Below are positions 24,994-32,697 of a DNA stretch of 37,360 nucleotides, in pieces. Positions within the stretch are counted from its first letter, which is position 1. The number at the start of each line of letters is the position of its first letter. Position numbers and translations under genes: made by a program. The DNA is taken from positions 1 through 37,360 of the forward strand of contig JALEII010000063.1 in assembly GCA_022770345.1 (NCBI GenBank), in the 5' to 3' direction. Below the pieces are notes generated by a model. That model ran no database searches. It was not told the DNA's origin and worked only from the letters and a program-made list of their open reading frames with translations. The stretch is from Clostridiales bacterium (GTDB lineage Bacteria; Bacillota; Clostridia; Oscillospirales; Oscillospiraceae).

Positions 24994-25935
24994 ATGAACA
25001 TTGACGCGATTCAAAAATTGGCGTCCGGCCTGAGCGGCTGGACCCCGCCCCGGACGGACGGGCCCATTCCCCAAGGGGATATGCCCGGAGACAAGGTCCA
25101 GATCGGGCCGGAACATATTGCCAAGGCCAACACGATTTTCCCCCTGTTGGTACCCCTGGCGGCAGAATGCGCCCACAATGGCCGGGTAGTCATCTCGGTC
25201 TGCGGTGGCTCCGGCGTCGGTAAATCCGAAATTGCCTCCCTGCTGAGTCATTACTTCCGCAGCGCAGGCATCGGAAGCTATACCCTGTCCGGCGACAACT
25301 ACCCCCTGCGTATCCCCATGTACAACGACGCCGAGCGGAACCGAATCTTCCGTGTCGCCGGTCTGCGGGGTCTGGTGGACGCCGGCGTGTACAGTGCTTC
25401 CGTCCGGGAAACGCTTTCCGGGCTGTGGCAGCAGGAGACGGATGCAGACCCGGCCCTGCGGACAGCCTATCCCTGGCTGGCCGTCTACCAGGACAGCGGA
25501 CGGGCGGCTCTGGCCGCCTATCTGGGCACCGACCTGGAGCAAGATTATAAAGAGCTGAATGGCATTCTCTCCGAATTCCATGCCGGTGCGGAATCAATCT
25601 GGCTCAAGCGGATGGGCCGGACAGAGGATGCACGGTGGTATGATGCCGTGGACCTTTCCGATACCAACGTGCTGATTCTCGAGTGGACACACGGAAACAG
25701 CGACTTCCTCCGGGGCGTGGACATCCCCATCCTGCTGAACAGCACCCCGGAGCAGACCCGTGCCCACCGGCGCAGCCGCAGCCGGGATGGAAAGACGGAC
25801 AGTGCCTTCACTACCATGGTCCTGGAGATCGAGCAGGCGGAACTGGACCGCTGCGCCCATAAGGCGAAGATCATTCTGGCAAAAACCGGAGAAAATCTGA
25901 CCTACGCCCAGTATCGGGCAGAAATGGAGGGGTAA
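24994..25935 (+). CDS. P-loop kinase-like protein paired with a sugar phosphorylase
   Basis: A 313-aa cytosolic P-loop protein. Walker A is CGGSGVGKSE at about residues 70-79, and NVLILEWTHGN near residue 218 reads like a Walker B strand. The general layout is that of the uridine-kinase/phosphoribulokinase/APS-kinase branch of small-molecule kinases; databases may label it adenylylsulfate kinase, but no sulfate-activation genes are nearby. A conserved-looking SGDNYPLRIP stretch just after Walker A could hold a substrate-binding Asp. Its stop is 2 bp before the phosphorylase ATG, so the pair is surely co-transcribed. By context it could phosphorylate the acceptor released by the phosphorylase, such as fructose or glycerate; this is inference. 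Confidence 0.75.
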   Translation: MNIDAIQKLASGLSGWTPPRTDGPIPQGDMPGDKVQIGPEHIAKANTIFPLLVPLAAECAHNGRVVISVCGGSGVGKSEIASLLSHYFRSAGIGSYTLSGDNYPLRIPMYNDAERNRIFRVAGLRGLVDAGVYSASVRETLSGLWQQETDADPALRTAYPWLAVYQDSGRAALAAYLGTDLEQDYKELNGILSEFHAGAESIWLKRMGRTEDARWYDAVDLSDTNVLILEWTHGNSDFLRGVDIPILLNSTPEQTRAHRRSRSRDGKTDSAFTTMVLEIEQAELDRCAHKAKIILAKTGENLTYAQYRAEMEG

Positions 25936-25937
25936 CT

Positions 25938-27632
25938 ATGGCCAATCGGAATCCCATGGGCGTGATGCTCAACGCCTATCCGGACAGCATTGGCGGAACG
26001 TTGGGAGACATCGTAGCCGTTCTGAAACGGCCGGAGCTGAAAAATGCGTTTACCTCCTTCTATATCCTGCCCAGCATTTTCAACACGGACCTGGACCGGG
26101 GCTTTTCTTTGATCGACTACGGCCTGAACCGTCTGCTCTCCTCTCCGGAGGACCTGGACGATCTCCGGGCCATGGATATGGACCTGGCCCTGGATTTCAT
26201 CCTGAATCATGCCTCCGTACTGTCCAAGGAATTTCAGGACATTCTGAAAAACGGAGACCGTTCCCCTTACCGGGATTTCTTTATTGACTGGAACCGATTC
26301 TGGGAAGGCCACGGAACCATGACCGCCCAGGGCTATATCCGGCCGGACCCGGAGCTAACACAAAATATGTTCTTCCGGAAGCCCGGTCTGCCAATTCTGA
26401 TGGTACGTTTCCCGGACGGCCGGGATGTTCCCTACTGGAATACCTTCTACCAGAAGGTGGAATATGACCGGGTGGACCCGCAGGACCTGATGCAGGCAGC
26501 GCCTTTGCAATACGGAGAGGCCGCCCTGCTGTCCGGAATGGTCAATGAAGCGCTGGATGCCGGAAAAGCCCCCGCCGAAATGGATTTTGGAAAGCTGAAC
26601 GCTTATCGGGAAGCCGTATGCGCCTATCTGGAGAGCCGCCGGAAATATCTGGGGCAGATGGACCTGAACATCCGCTCTCCCCTGGTCTGGGACTACTATC
26701 AAAAAACGCTGGAGACCCTGGCCGGTTACGGAGCTGCCATCGTCCGGCTGGATGCCTTTGCCTATGCCCCCAAGGAAGTCGGTGCACGGAATTTTCTGAA
26801 TGACCCCGGCACCTGGGAGCTGCTGGACCGGATCGCAGCGCTTGCAAAGCCCCTGGGGCTGACACTGCTGCCGGAAATTCACGCCAGCTACGGTGAAAAG
26901 ACCTATGCACTGCTGGCCTCCAAGGGCTACATGGTCTATGATTTCTTCCTGCCGGGTCTGCTGATCGATGCCTTCGAGCAGCACAGCGGTGCCTATCTGA
27001 AGCGCTGGATTGACGAGATCACGCAAAATCACATCCGAACGGTCAATATGCTGGGCTGTCATGACGGCATTCCCCTTCTGGACCTGAAAGGGCTTCTGGA
27101 TGAGGCGCGCATCGGAAGCCTCATCGATACGGTGGTCGGCCGGGGCGGTTATGTGAAAAACCTCCACGGTCAGAAGAACGTATATTACCAGGTGAACGCC
27201 ACCTATTACAGTGCTCTGGGCGAAGACGACCGGCGGATGCTGCTGGCCCGGGCTGTTCAGATGTTCATGCCCGGAAAGCCCCAGGTCTGGTATCTGGATC
27301 TGTTCGCAGGCAAAAACGACTATGAAGCCATGCGCCGGGCGGGAAAAGACGGTCACAAGGAGATCAATCGGACCAATCTGTCGCCGGACGACGTTGCACA
27401 GGGACTAAAAAAAGAGGTCGTTCTGAGGCAGCTGGAGCTGATGCGGATGCGGAACACCTTCGCCGTGTTTGCCCAGGATGCCGAGATCGCAGCCAAGGCT
27501 TCGGGAAGCACCCTGGAGTTGACCTGGAGCCGTCAGGACGAAACCGCCGTTCTGCAGGCAGACTTTGCCTCTTGCGCTTTTACGGCATCGGTACGGGACG
27601 CAGGCGGGGAACGCTTCCGCCTGCAGCAATAA
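25938..27632 (+). CDS. GH13 sucrose-phosphorylase-family glucosyl phosphorylase
   Basis: A 564-aa enzyme of the GH13 subfamily that contains sucrose phosphorylase and its relatives (sucrose-6-phosphate, glucosylglycerate and glucosylglycerol phosphorylases). It reads IVRLDAFAYAPKE with nucleophile Asp272, LLPEIHASYGEK with acid/base Glu313, and LGCHDGIPLLDLKG with the transition-state-stabilising His375-Asp376, all matching the RLDA...KE, LPE and THDG motifs of sucrose phosphorylase. It would cleave a glucoside with phosphate to glucose-1-phosphate and a free acceptor. Acceptor identity cannot be read from sequence. The N-terminus (MANRNPMGVMLNAYPDS) has no signal peptide. It lies 2 bp after the P-loop kinase-like gene; GGAGGGG overlaps that gene's end. 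A hairpin follows. Confidence 0.87.
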   Translation: MANRNPMGVMLNAYPDSIGGTLGDIVAVLKRPELKNAFTSFYILPSIFNTDLDRGFSLIDYGLNRLLSSPEDLDDLRAMDMDLALDFILNHASVLSKEFQDILKNGDRSPYRDFFIDWNRFWEGHGTMTAQGYIRPDPELTQNMFFRKPGLPILMVRFPDGRDVPYWNTFYQKVEYDRVDPQDLMQAAPLQYGEAALLSGMVNEALDAGKAPAEMDFGKLNAYREAVCAYLESRRKYLGQMDLNIRSPLVWDYYQKTLETLAGYGAAIVRLDAFAYAPKEVGARNFLNDPGTWELLDRIAALAKPLGLTLLPEIHASYGEKTYALLASKGYMVYDFFLPGLLIDAFEQHSGAYLKRWIDEITQNHIRTVNMLGCHDGIPLLDLKGLLDEARIGSLIDTVVGRGGYVKNLHGQKNVYYQVNATYYSALGEDDRRMLLARAVQMFMPGKPQVWYLDLFAGKNDYEAMRRAGKDGHKEINRTNLSPDDVAQGLKKEVVLRQLELMRMRNTFAVFAQDAEIAAKASGSTLELTWSRQDETAVLQADFASCAFTASVRDAGGERFRLQQ

Positions 27633-27640
27633 GCCGCAAT

Positions 27641-27674
27641 GCGCTCAGCCCCCTCTGAACAGGGGGCTGAGCGC
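27641..27674 (+). terminator. Perfect hairpin after the phosphorylase gene
   Basis: GCGCTCAGCCCCCT (27641-27654) and AGGGGGCTGAGCGC (27661-27674) form a perfect 14-bp stem with a 6-nt loop, 8 bp after the stop. No T-run follows. It probably stabilises the mRNA end, with true termination at the next hairpin (27753-27780). Confidence 0.5.
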
Positions 27675-27749
27675 CTGCAAGGACAGGCTGATTCCCCTAC
27701 GCAGGGGGACCCAACGCCTCGCCGGGGGATATCTCTGTTTTCAGGCATG

Positions 27750-27783
27750 AAAAAAGCACCTGCAAAATTGCAGGTGCTTTTCT
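27750..27783. terminator. Bidirectional terminator between phosphorylase and tRNA genes
   Basis: AAAGCACCTGCAA and TTGCAGGTGCTTT are perfect complements with A- and T-runs on both sides: TTTT on the plus strand and TTTTTT on the minus strand. It can end both the phosphorylase transcript and the tRNA transcript, whose last tRNA ends beside it. Confidence 0.85.
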
Positions 27784-27859
27784 GGGGTGGATAATGGGAC
27801 TCGAACCCACGATCTTCAGAGCCACAATCTGACGCCTTAGCCAACTAGGCCATATCCAC
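27783..27859 (-). tRNA. tRNA-His (GTG)
   Basis: The minus strand folds as a cloverleaf of 77 nt including the encoded CCA. The acceptor stem GTGGATA pairs with TATCCAC, the T loop reads GGTTCGAGTCC, and the anticodon loop ATTGTGGC gives anticodon GTG. The discriminator base is C with a G available at position -1, both hallmarks of tRNA-His. Confidence 0.95.
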
Positions 27860-27873
27860 CATATTTTTTTAAC

Positions 27874-27950
27874 TGGTACGCCAGAAGGGACTCGAACCCC
27901 CTACCTACTGCTTAGAAGGCAGTTGCTCTATCCAGATGAGCTACTGGCGC
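27874..27950 (-). tRNA. tRNA-Arg (TCT)
   Basis: A 77-nt minus-strand cloverleaf with CCA encoded. The acceptor stem GCGCCAG pairs with CTGGCGT (first pair G-U), the anticodon loop CTTCTAA gives TCT, and the T arm reads GGGTTCGAGTCCC. Confidence 0.95.
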
Positions 27951-27957
27951 ATATCCA

Positions 27958-28031
27958 TGGAGCGGGTGACGGGAATCGGACCCGCGTATCCAGCTTGGAA
28001 GGCTGGTGTTCTACCATTGAACTACACCCGC
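27958..28031 (-). tRNA. tRNA-Gly (TCC)
   Basis: A 74-nt minus-strand cloverleaf with CCA encoded. The acceptor stem GCGGGTG pairs with CACCCGC, the anticodon loop CTTCCAA gives TCC, and the T arm reads GCGGGTCCGATTCCCGT. It is the first tRNA of the Gly-Arg-His transcript. Confidence 0.95.
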
Positions 28032-28054
28032 GGACTGGCTGTATCAGCTTTTAG

Positions 28055-28083
28055 ATTCTAGCATAGAAAAGCCAGTTTGTCAA
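28055..28083 (-). promoter_or_regulatory. Strong promoter of the tRNA cluster
   Basis: On the minus strand TTGACA (28078-28083) and TAGAAT (28055-28060) with a 17-bp spacer and a TGC extension form a near-consensus promoter. The -35 overlaps the stop codon of the HAD-hydrolase gene, and the expected start is a few bases before a short leader to tRNA-Gly. Confidence 0.85.
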
Positions 28084-28925
28084 CTATTTTTCAAAATTTC
28101 CGGAATTTTTTTGTAGATCACGTCCGCCACGGCCCCATCATCGCAGCCGCAGACCCGGTCGAAGGCCCCGGCGATAACCCCGTCCGCCGGAACATAGGCA
28201 AAGTCTGCCCCTTCCAGCATGGGCCGGTCGTTCTCCGCATCCCCCACACAGACCAGGATTTTCCGGCCCATTTGGGCCTGTAAATTCCGGGCGGAGCGTA
28301 TTTTCGACACACCATTGGCTTGCACGTCCACGATTCTGGGTGCCGCCCGGAACACCGCTGCCTTTCCGGCGTAAGTATCCTTCAGCCACTGCTCCACGGC
28401 GTCCATTTCCGCCATTTCCTCCGCCGTGGCATGAAACAGGGAATCCACGCTGGCGTGTTCGTCCAGATAGCCGAACAGGGAGAATTTCAGAAACGGCTCC
28501 GCCGGGTCCCGCTGGGACAGGGGCGCATAGTCGCACTTCATAAAGTCATAAAAAGCCTTCACCCCCGGGGTAATGCGGTTGCAGAAGTGGGCCGCCACCC
28601 CCTGGACCTCCAGATTCAGATCCGGGTACTTGGCCGACACCTCCGAGACCACCTGCTCTAAGGGCACGGGAATTTCCCGGATGTTGTCCAGCCTCCCGTC
28701 CTGCCAGGTGGCCCCGCCGTTATACAGCAGGAACGGGGCGCTGTGGGGTAACGTATAGAGATACTGCCGGAAGGTGGGGATGCTCCGGCCGGTATTCACC
28801 GTGAAGGCCCCGCCGTTTTCCATAAAATAGGCGATGGCTTCCAGATTCCGCTCCGGGATGGTGGAATTCTGGGCGGTGAGGGTCCGGTCAAAATCCACGG
28901 TCAAAAGCACGTCGGAAAATAGCAT
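28080..28925 (-). CDS. HAD-superfamily hydrolase (Cof type)
   Basis: A 281-aa cytosolic phosphatase of the HAD superfamily, Cof/IIB cap type. Motif I is VDFDRTLT with nucleophile Asp11 and Asp13, motif II the Thr in NTGRS, motif III a Lys in the GVSKIRSA region, and motif IV GDAENDRPML near residue 240. Such proteins dephosphorylate sugar phosphates, nucleotides or cofactor intermediates; the substrate is not predictable. It is the last gene of the lspA-rluA-HAD operon, 1 bp behind the pseudouridine synthase stop. No terminator is seen between it and the tRNA promoter, so some read-through into the tRNAs is likely. Confidence 0.9.
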   Translation of the reverse strand: MLFSDVLLTVDFDRTLTAQNSTIPERNLEAIAYFMENGGAFTVNTGRSIPTFRQYLYTLPHSAPFLLYNGGATWQDGRLDNIREIPVPLEQVVSEVSAKYPDLNLEVQGVAAHFCNRITPGVKAFYDFMKCDYAPLSQRDPAEPFLKFSLFGYLDEHASVDSLFHATAEEMAEMDAVEQWLKDTYAGKAAVFRAAPRIVDVQANGVSKIRSARNLQAQMGRKILVCVGDAENDRPMLEGADFAYVPADGVIAGAFDRVCGCDDGAVADVIYKKIPEILKNS

Positions 28926-28926
28926 C

Positions 28927-29832
28927 TCATTGCATCCTTTCTAGTTTCTCCAGAACCTGCTGAAAATACGCCGGCAGCGGCGCATACACCAGTACAGGCC
29001 GGCCGGTCCTGGGATGGGTAAATTGCAGAAGCGTAGCGTGGAGGCACTGGCTGGATTGCCCCAGCTCCGGCTTTTTGTGGCCGTAGACCGCATCTCCAAG
29101 CAGCGGGTGGCCGATGTAGGCCATGTGGACCCGGATCTGATGGGTCCGGCCCGTCTCCAACCGGCAGCGGATGTGGGTATAGCCCTTGTAGCGCTTCACC
29201 ACTTCATAATGGGTCACGGCGGGCTTGGAATTCCGGGTGATGACGCACATTTTCTTCCGGTCCGAGGGGCTTCGCCCGATGGGCGCGTCCACCGTACCGG
29301 TATCGTCCTTCAGATTCCCACAGACGATCGCGTCGTAGGTCCGGCACATGGTATGGTCCTTCAGCTGGGAGGCCAGGACGCTGTGAGCCAGGTCGTTTTT
29401 GGCGATGGCCAGCAGGCCGGAGGTGTCCTTATCGATGCGGTGGACGATGCCGGGCCGCAGGACCCCGTTGATGCCGGAAAGGCTGTCCCCACGGGCATAC
29501 AAAAGGCCGTTGACCAGGGTATCGTCCTCATGTCCGGCAGCGGGGTGGACCACCAGCCCCTTGGGCTTGTTGATGACCAGCACATCCTCGTCCTCATAGG
29601 CAATCTCCAAGTCCATTTTCGTGGGCACCGCTTCCAGGGGCTTCGGCTCCGGGATGGTCACGTCGATGGCGTCCCCCGGTTCCAGGCGGTCATTTTTCTT
29701 TCCCGGCTTGCCGTTGCGCTTCACGCAGCCCTCTTCCAGCAGCTTCTGGGCAGCGCTACGGCTCAGGTCCTCCACGGACCGGCTCAAGAAGGCGTCCAGC
29801 CGCTCACCGGGAATGTCGGCGTACAAAATCAT
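28927..29832 (-). CDS. RluA/RluD-family 23S rRNA pseudouridine synthase
   Basis: A 301-aa RNA-modifying enzyme. An S4 RNA-binding domain occupies about residues 10-60, and the catalytic domain has the RluA signature GIVHRIDKDTSGLL with catalytic Asp134. The family isomerises uridines in 23S rRNA (RluD/RluC) or tRNA; the exact site is uncertain. Its ATG overlaps the lspA stop by four bases (ATGA). The lspA-rluA order is widespread in Firmicutes and other bacteria, which supports a RluD-like assignment. Confidence 0.93.
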   Translation of the reverse strand: MILYADIPGERLDAFLSRSVEDLSRSAAQKLLEEGCVKRNGKPGKKNDRLEPGDAIDVTIPEPKPLEAVPTKMDLEIAYEDEDVLVINKPKGLVVHPAAGHEDDTLVNGLLYARGDSLSGINGVLRPGIVHRIDKDTSGLLAIAKNDLAHSVLASQLKDHTMCRTYDAIVCGNLKDDTGTVDAPIGRSPSDRKKMCVITRNSKPAVTHYEVVKRYKGYTHIRCRLETGRTHQIRVHMAYIGHPLLGDAVYGHKKPELGQSSQCLHATLLQFTHPRTGRPVLVYAPLPAYFQQVLEKLERMQ

Positions 29833-30305
29833 GCTTTGCCGTCCTTCCAGAAGTCCCTGTTGAAGAAGATCAGGTGGAGGAGCAGGGCGGCGCAGCCGCA
29901 GGTGATGAAGCAGTCCGCCACGTTGAACACCGGGAAGGAAATGAATTCCGTCTCAATCATGTCCACCACATAGCCCAACCGCACCCGGTCAAGGATGTTG
30001 CCCAGACCACCGGCGTAGATGGCCGTAATGCACCAGCGCTCGAACATGGTCAGAGGCCAGCGCTTTTTGGAGAATTCCCAGATAATCAGGCCCGTAAAGA
30101 CGGCAAAAATCACCACGAACAGCCAGCGCATCCCCTCAAAAGAGGAAAAGGCGGCACCGGTGTTCTGGACGTAGGTCCAGTGAATAAGGCCCGGAATAGC
30201 GGGAACCCGGGCATAAAGGGGGATGTTCATTACCACCAGATATTTTGTCACCTGATCCGCCGCCACAATCAGCGCCGCAAACAGGGCCATAAAGCCATAA
30301 ACCAT
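29829..30305 (-). CDS. lspA: Lipoprotein signal peptidase (signal peptidase II)
   Basis: A 158-aa polytopic membrane protease with four expected helices. The start at 30305 (MVYGFMALFA) follows GGAGGG and lies just downstream of a strong promoter; the track's 179-aa form begins near the promoter and is rejected. The catalytic Asp pair is Asp115 in LGYVVDMI and Asp131 in FNVADC, and the GGLGNILDR motif is present. It removes the signal peptide of lipid-modified prolipoproteins, such as the sugar-binding lipoprotein of this window. First gene of the lspA-rluA-HAD operon. Confidence 0.97.
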   Translation of the reverse strand: MVYGFMALFAALIVAADQVTKYLVVMNIPLYARVPAIPGLIHWTYVQNTGAAFSSFEGMRWLFVVIFAVFTGLIIWEFSKKRWPLTMFERWCITAIYAGGLGNILDRVRLGYVVDMIETEFISFPVFNVADCFITCGCAALLLHLIFFNRDFWKDGKA

Positions 30306-30339
30306 AAAAATGTCCCTCCGGAACGATATTTCTTGGGTT

Positions 30340-30368
30340 ATGATAGCATTTCCCGGGAGAAAAGTCAA
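30340..30368 (-). promoter_or_regulatory. Promoter of the lspA-rluA-HAD operon
   Basis: On the minus strand TTGACT (30363-30368) and TATCAT (30340-30345), spacer 17 bp, with a TGC extension. The expected transcript starts about 30 bp before the lspA ATG. Confidence 0.85.
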
Positions 30369-30429
30369 TGGAGAAGGCAGAGGCTTCGCTTCGTGCCCCC
30401 TGCCGCACCCCGGCGGGGACCGGGGCTAC

Positions 30430-30456
30430 AAAAATATTCCCGCCGTGGGCGGGAAT
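30430..30456 (-). terminator. Terminator after the GNAT gene
   Basis: On the minus strand ATTCCCGCC pairs with GGCGGGAAT over a 3-nt loop and is followed by ATTTTTGT. It lies about 85 bp after the acetyltransferase stop and before the lspA promoter. Confidence 0.75.
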
Positions 30457-30540
30457 TGGGATATTCTTTTTCATTCAAAAGCCGGCGATTTTTCCAAAAA
30501 GCGCTTTTCTCCAACAACGCTCCGCCTGCGGCTCTAACCG

Positions 30541-31293
30541 TCAATCAAACGCCAGGCCGAAATACGCCGGCTCCGGGCCGGGTTGGAGGGCGTGGTACAT
30601 GGCAAAGGGCGTTTCGTTTCCAACGGTACTGAAAATCCCCTCTTTTTCGCCCAATGCCCGCAAAATCCCGGGGGCGGCTTCGGAATTTCCCAGCAGCTCA
30701 ATGCCCCGGAAGGGCTTCGTCTCCGCCGCCAGCAGAAAATCTTCTCCCCGGAATAAGTTCGCCTGTCCCCTCAGAAACGTCAGATTCGTTCCCGTCTGGG
30801 AAACGGCGTTCTCCGGCAGATACTTCTCACGCAACGAACCGAATTCCCCCGCGGAAATTTCCGTCAGCGCCGCAGAGCTTTCTCCGGCCTGCGCCGTCCA
30901 GACCTTCCGGTAGCAGACATACCGGTAGCCCATTTTTTCGTACATTCCCGCCAGTCCCTCCGCCGGGACCAGCAAGCTTCCTGCATAGCCCTGTTCCCGC
31001 AGAACGGCATGATAACGCTCCATCAATCCCCGGAAAATTCCTTGGCCCCGATAGACCGGGTCCGTGGCTGCACCGTAAAGATAGGCCAGCTTCCGGTCCC
31101 GAAAATCACAGTCGAACCAGTAAAGGGCTGAGACGATTTTTCCGTCCCGGCTAGCCGTACAGCACCGGTTCAGGCACCCCGGCAGACCGAAAAACAGGTC
31201 CAGAAACTCCTCCGGATCGTCAAAAACCTGCCGCCACAGCTGGCGAAGCCGGGCCTCATTCACTGCCCTTGGGGACGGCACGGTATTTCTCAT
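30541..31293 (-). CDS. GNAT-family N-acetyltransferase
   Basis: A 250-aa acetyl-CoA-dependent acetyltransferase. The acetyl-CoA-binding motif A is seen as GAATDPVYRGQGIFRGLM near residue 75, and the following MYEKMGYRYV strand-helix is typical of the fold. The C-terminal ~110 residues form a second, diverged part as in two-lobe GNAT proteins of the Eis-like type. The acceptor is unknown. The start is uncertain: the ATG at 31293 overlaps the upstream gene by 38 bp and has no clear ribosome site, while a GTG at about 31260 overlaps its stop and would give a protein 11 residues shorter. Either way it is coupled to the DUF2156 gene. Confidence 0.85.
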   Translation of the reverse strand: MRNTVPSPRAVNEARLRQLWRQVFDDPEEFLDLFFGLPGCLNRCCTASRDGKIVSALYWFDCDFRDRKLAYLYGAATDPVYRGQGIFRGLMERYHAVLREQGYAGSLLVPAEGLAGMYEKMGYRYVCYRKVWTAQAGESSAALTEISAGEFGSLREKYLPENAVSQTGTNLTFLRGQANLFRGEDFLLAAETKPFRGIELLGNSEAAPGILRALGEKEGIFSTVGNETPFAMYHALQPGPEPAYFGLAFD

Positions 31294-32161
31294 TGAAGAA
31301 AGCCGGGTAATAGGACAGTTTGGCCTGTCGCAATCCCGGAGCGCCCAGATCGTCCTCCCGGTTCAGGTAACGAAGGTCCGGATATTTTTCCCACAGGGTC
31401 TTGGCAAACATCTGGTTCACGGCGGTATAGGCCCCCTCCACGTCCGGCAGGGCCTTTTCAAACTGCACGTCAAAGGTATCCTTGCTCAGGAAGCTTCCCA
31501 GGGTCATCGCCAGAATTTCGCCGTTGTCCTCCAGAAAAATGCCCTCCATGTCCAGGGTCTTCCGGTGCTGCAAAGCCCGGCTCACGGCCGCCTGCTCCAG
31601 ATGCAGGTCCCGGTCTGCTTCTCCCTCCTGGAACTTCCGTGCGTACCACCGGTCCAGCATTTCCCGGACGTTCTGGGTGCTGCCGTCATTGAGGGGATAG
31701 ATCCGGCAGCGGGGATGGATCCGCTTGAAATTATTCAGATGGTTGCGCTTTTTTTGCAGCCGCTTGCCCCGCAGCTCCGCCAGGTCCTCAATGTTATACA
31801 CATAGTCGAAGGAATCCCGGTCGGAGCGGATGTCGAATTCGCCAGGATAGAGTCGCTCCAGCGTCTCGCAGTCTTCGGCGCTCATGCAGGTCAGGGCGCA
31901 GACGATGCCTCGGTCGGCAGCATCCTGCCGGATGGCATCCAGGGCGGCCTTGGGGTCTCCCTTGCCCACTGGGAAGGGGTACACGCTCTTCTCGCCGAAC
32001 TGGGAGAAGATGACCATGAAGCCGTCCACCATGGCGTAACGCTGCTGACCCCAAAGGTACAGGTTCGTAAAATTATATTCGCAGCCCCGGTGGACCGCAA
32101 GTGCCAATATTTCGTCATATACAGCCTTTTGGGAAATTGCCAACGGCCGGAATTGGATCAT
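31256..32161 (-). CDS. DUF2156 / LPG-synthase C-terminal-like protein (GNAT-fold)
   Basis: A 301-aa cytosolic protein resembling the DUF2156 family, the soluble aminoacyl-transferase domain of phosphatidylglycerol lysyltransferases without its membrane part. Segments that fit are an early EYNFTNLYLWG, a central GKRLQKKRNHLNNF and late YLNREDDLGAPGLRQAKLSY, which is a strong family hallmark. It is expected to transfer an acyl or aminoacyl group to an unknown acceptor. The ATG at 32161 (MIQFRPL) is preferred, since the ATG at 32173 directly abuts the AAAGGA ribosome site. The GNAT gene overlaps its end, so the two transferases are made together. Confidence 0.85.
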   Translation of the reverse strand: MIQFRPLAISQKAVYDEILALAVHRGCEYNFTNLYLWGQQRYAMVDGFMVIFSQFGEKSVYPFPVGKGDPKAALDAIRQDAADRGIVCALTCMSAEDCETLERLYPGEFDIRSDRDSFDYVYNIEDLAELRGKRLQKKRNHLNNFKRIHPRCRIYPLNDGSTQNVREMLDRWYARKFQEGEADRDLHLEQAAVSRALQHRKTLDMEGIFLEDNGEILAMTLGSFLSKDTFDVQFEKALPDVEGAYTAVNQMFAKTLWEKYPDLRYLNREDDLGAPGLRQAKLSYYPAFFNEKYRAVPKGSE

Positions 32162-32197
32162 TGTGGATTGCATCCTTTCTATGGATATAAAGCCAAG

Positions 32198-32230
32198 GAA
32201 AATCGCCGCTGAGAAATCAGCGGCGATCTT
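32198..32230 (-). terminator. Terminator after the small P-loop ATPase gene
   Basis: ATCGCCGCTGA (32202-32212) and TCAGCGGCGAT (32217-32227) form an 11-bp stem with a 4-nt loop; on the minus strand TTTTCC follows. It lies 12 bp after the gene's stop. Confidence 0.7.
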
Positions 32231-32241
32231 GCAGTGCGGAA

Positions 32242-32649
32242 TTACAGATACTTCTTAACGGCCTCGGATGCCATTGTGGGATCGTCGGAAACCGTCATGG
32301 TGATTTCCATACTGTTCGCAGCAGCGAAATCGGCCGCCCAGAGAATGAACGCCTCACCGGCTGCCCGGTCGTTGCCGATGGTCTTATAGAGATTGTCAAT
32401 GTAGACCTGAGTAATATCAAAGTTACCGGCGTGCAGGCCGCTCAGGAAGCCCTTGAGCATATCCAGGTTGCGGATGCCGTACTCCTCGGCATCCACCAGG
32501 CGGACCCGGTAGTTCACGTCGTAGGTCAGCTTCTTGCCGTACTCGATGCAGACCACATCGCCGCTGGCGTGCTCCACAGCCTCGTGGATGGAATCGATGA
32601 GCTTCTTGGTCTTACCGGAGCCTTTCAGGCCCATAATAACATGAATCAT
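32242..32649 (-). CDS. Small P-loop ATPase of unknown function
   Basis: A 135-aa protein. The start at 32649 (MIHVIMGLKGSGKTKK) has AAGGAGG upstream and puts Walker A (GLKGSGKT, residues 7-14) at the very N-terminus. VYIDNLYKTIG near residue 82 could be a Walker B strand. It contains no membrane segment and is much shorter than PilT or other motor ATPases, although automatic labels sometimes call such proteins twitching-motility PilT; nothing here supports pili. It has its own good promoter and terminator, so it is a monocistronic, probably well expressed gene in housekeeping surroundings. Function unknown. Confidence 0.8.
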   Translation of the reverse strand: MIHVIMGLKGSGKTKKLIDSIHEAVEHASGDVVCIEYGKKLTYDVNYRVRLVDAEEYGIRNLDMLKGFLSGLHAGNFDITQVYIDNLYKTIGNDRAAGEAFILWAADFAAANSMEITMTVSDDPTMASEAVKKYL

Positions 32650-32697
32650 GGGAATTATCCTCCTTTGCTCTACCATTGTGGGGGAATGGTTAACTAC

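Noticed and set aside
27641-27783. CRISPR-like or mobile repeat in the hairpin-rich stretch after the phosphorylase
   Set aside because: The two hairpins are unrelated to each other and there are no spaced direct repeats; transcription termination explains them.
32242-32649. PilT twitching-motility ATPase
   Set aside because: It is far too short, lacks PilT motifs beyond Walker A, and no pilus genes are near.
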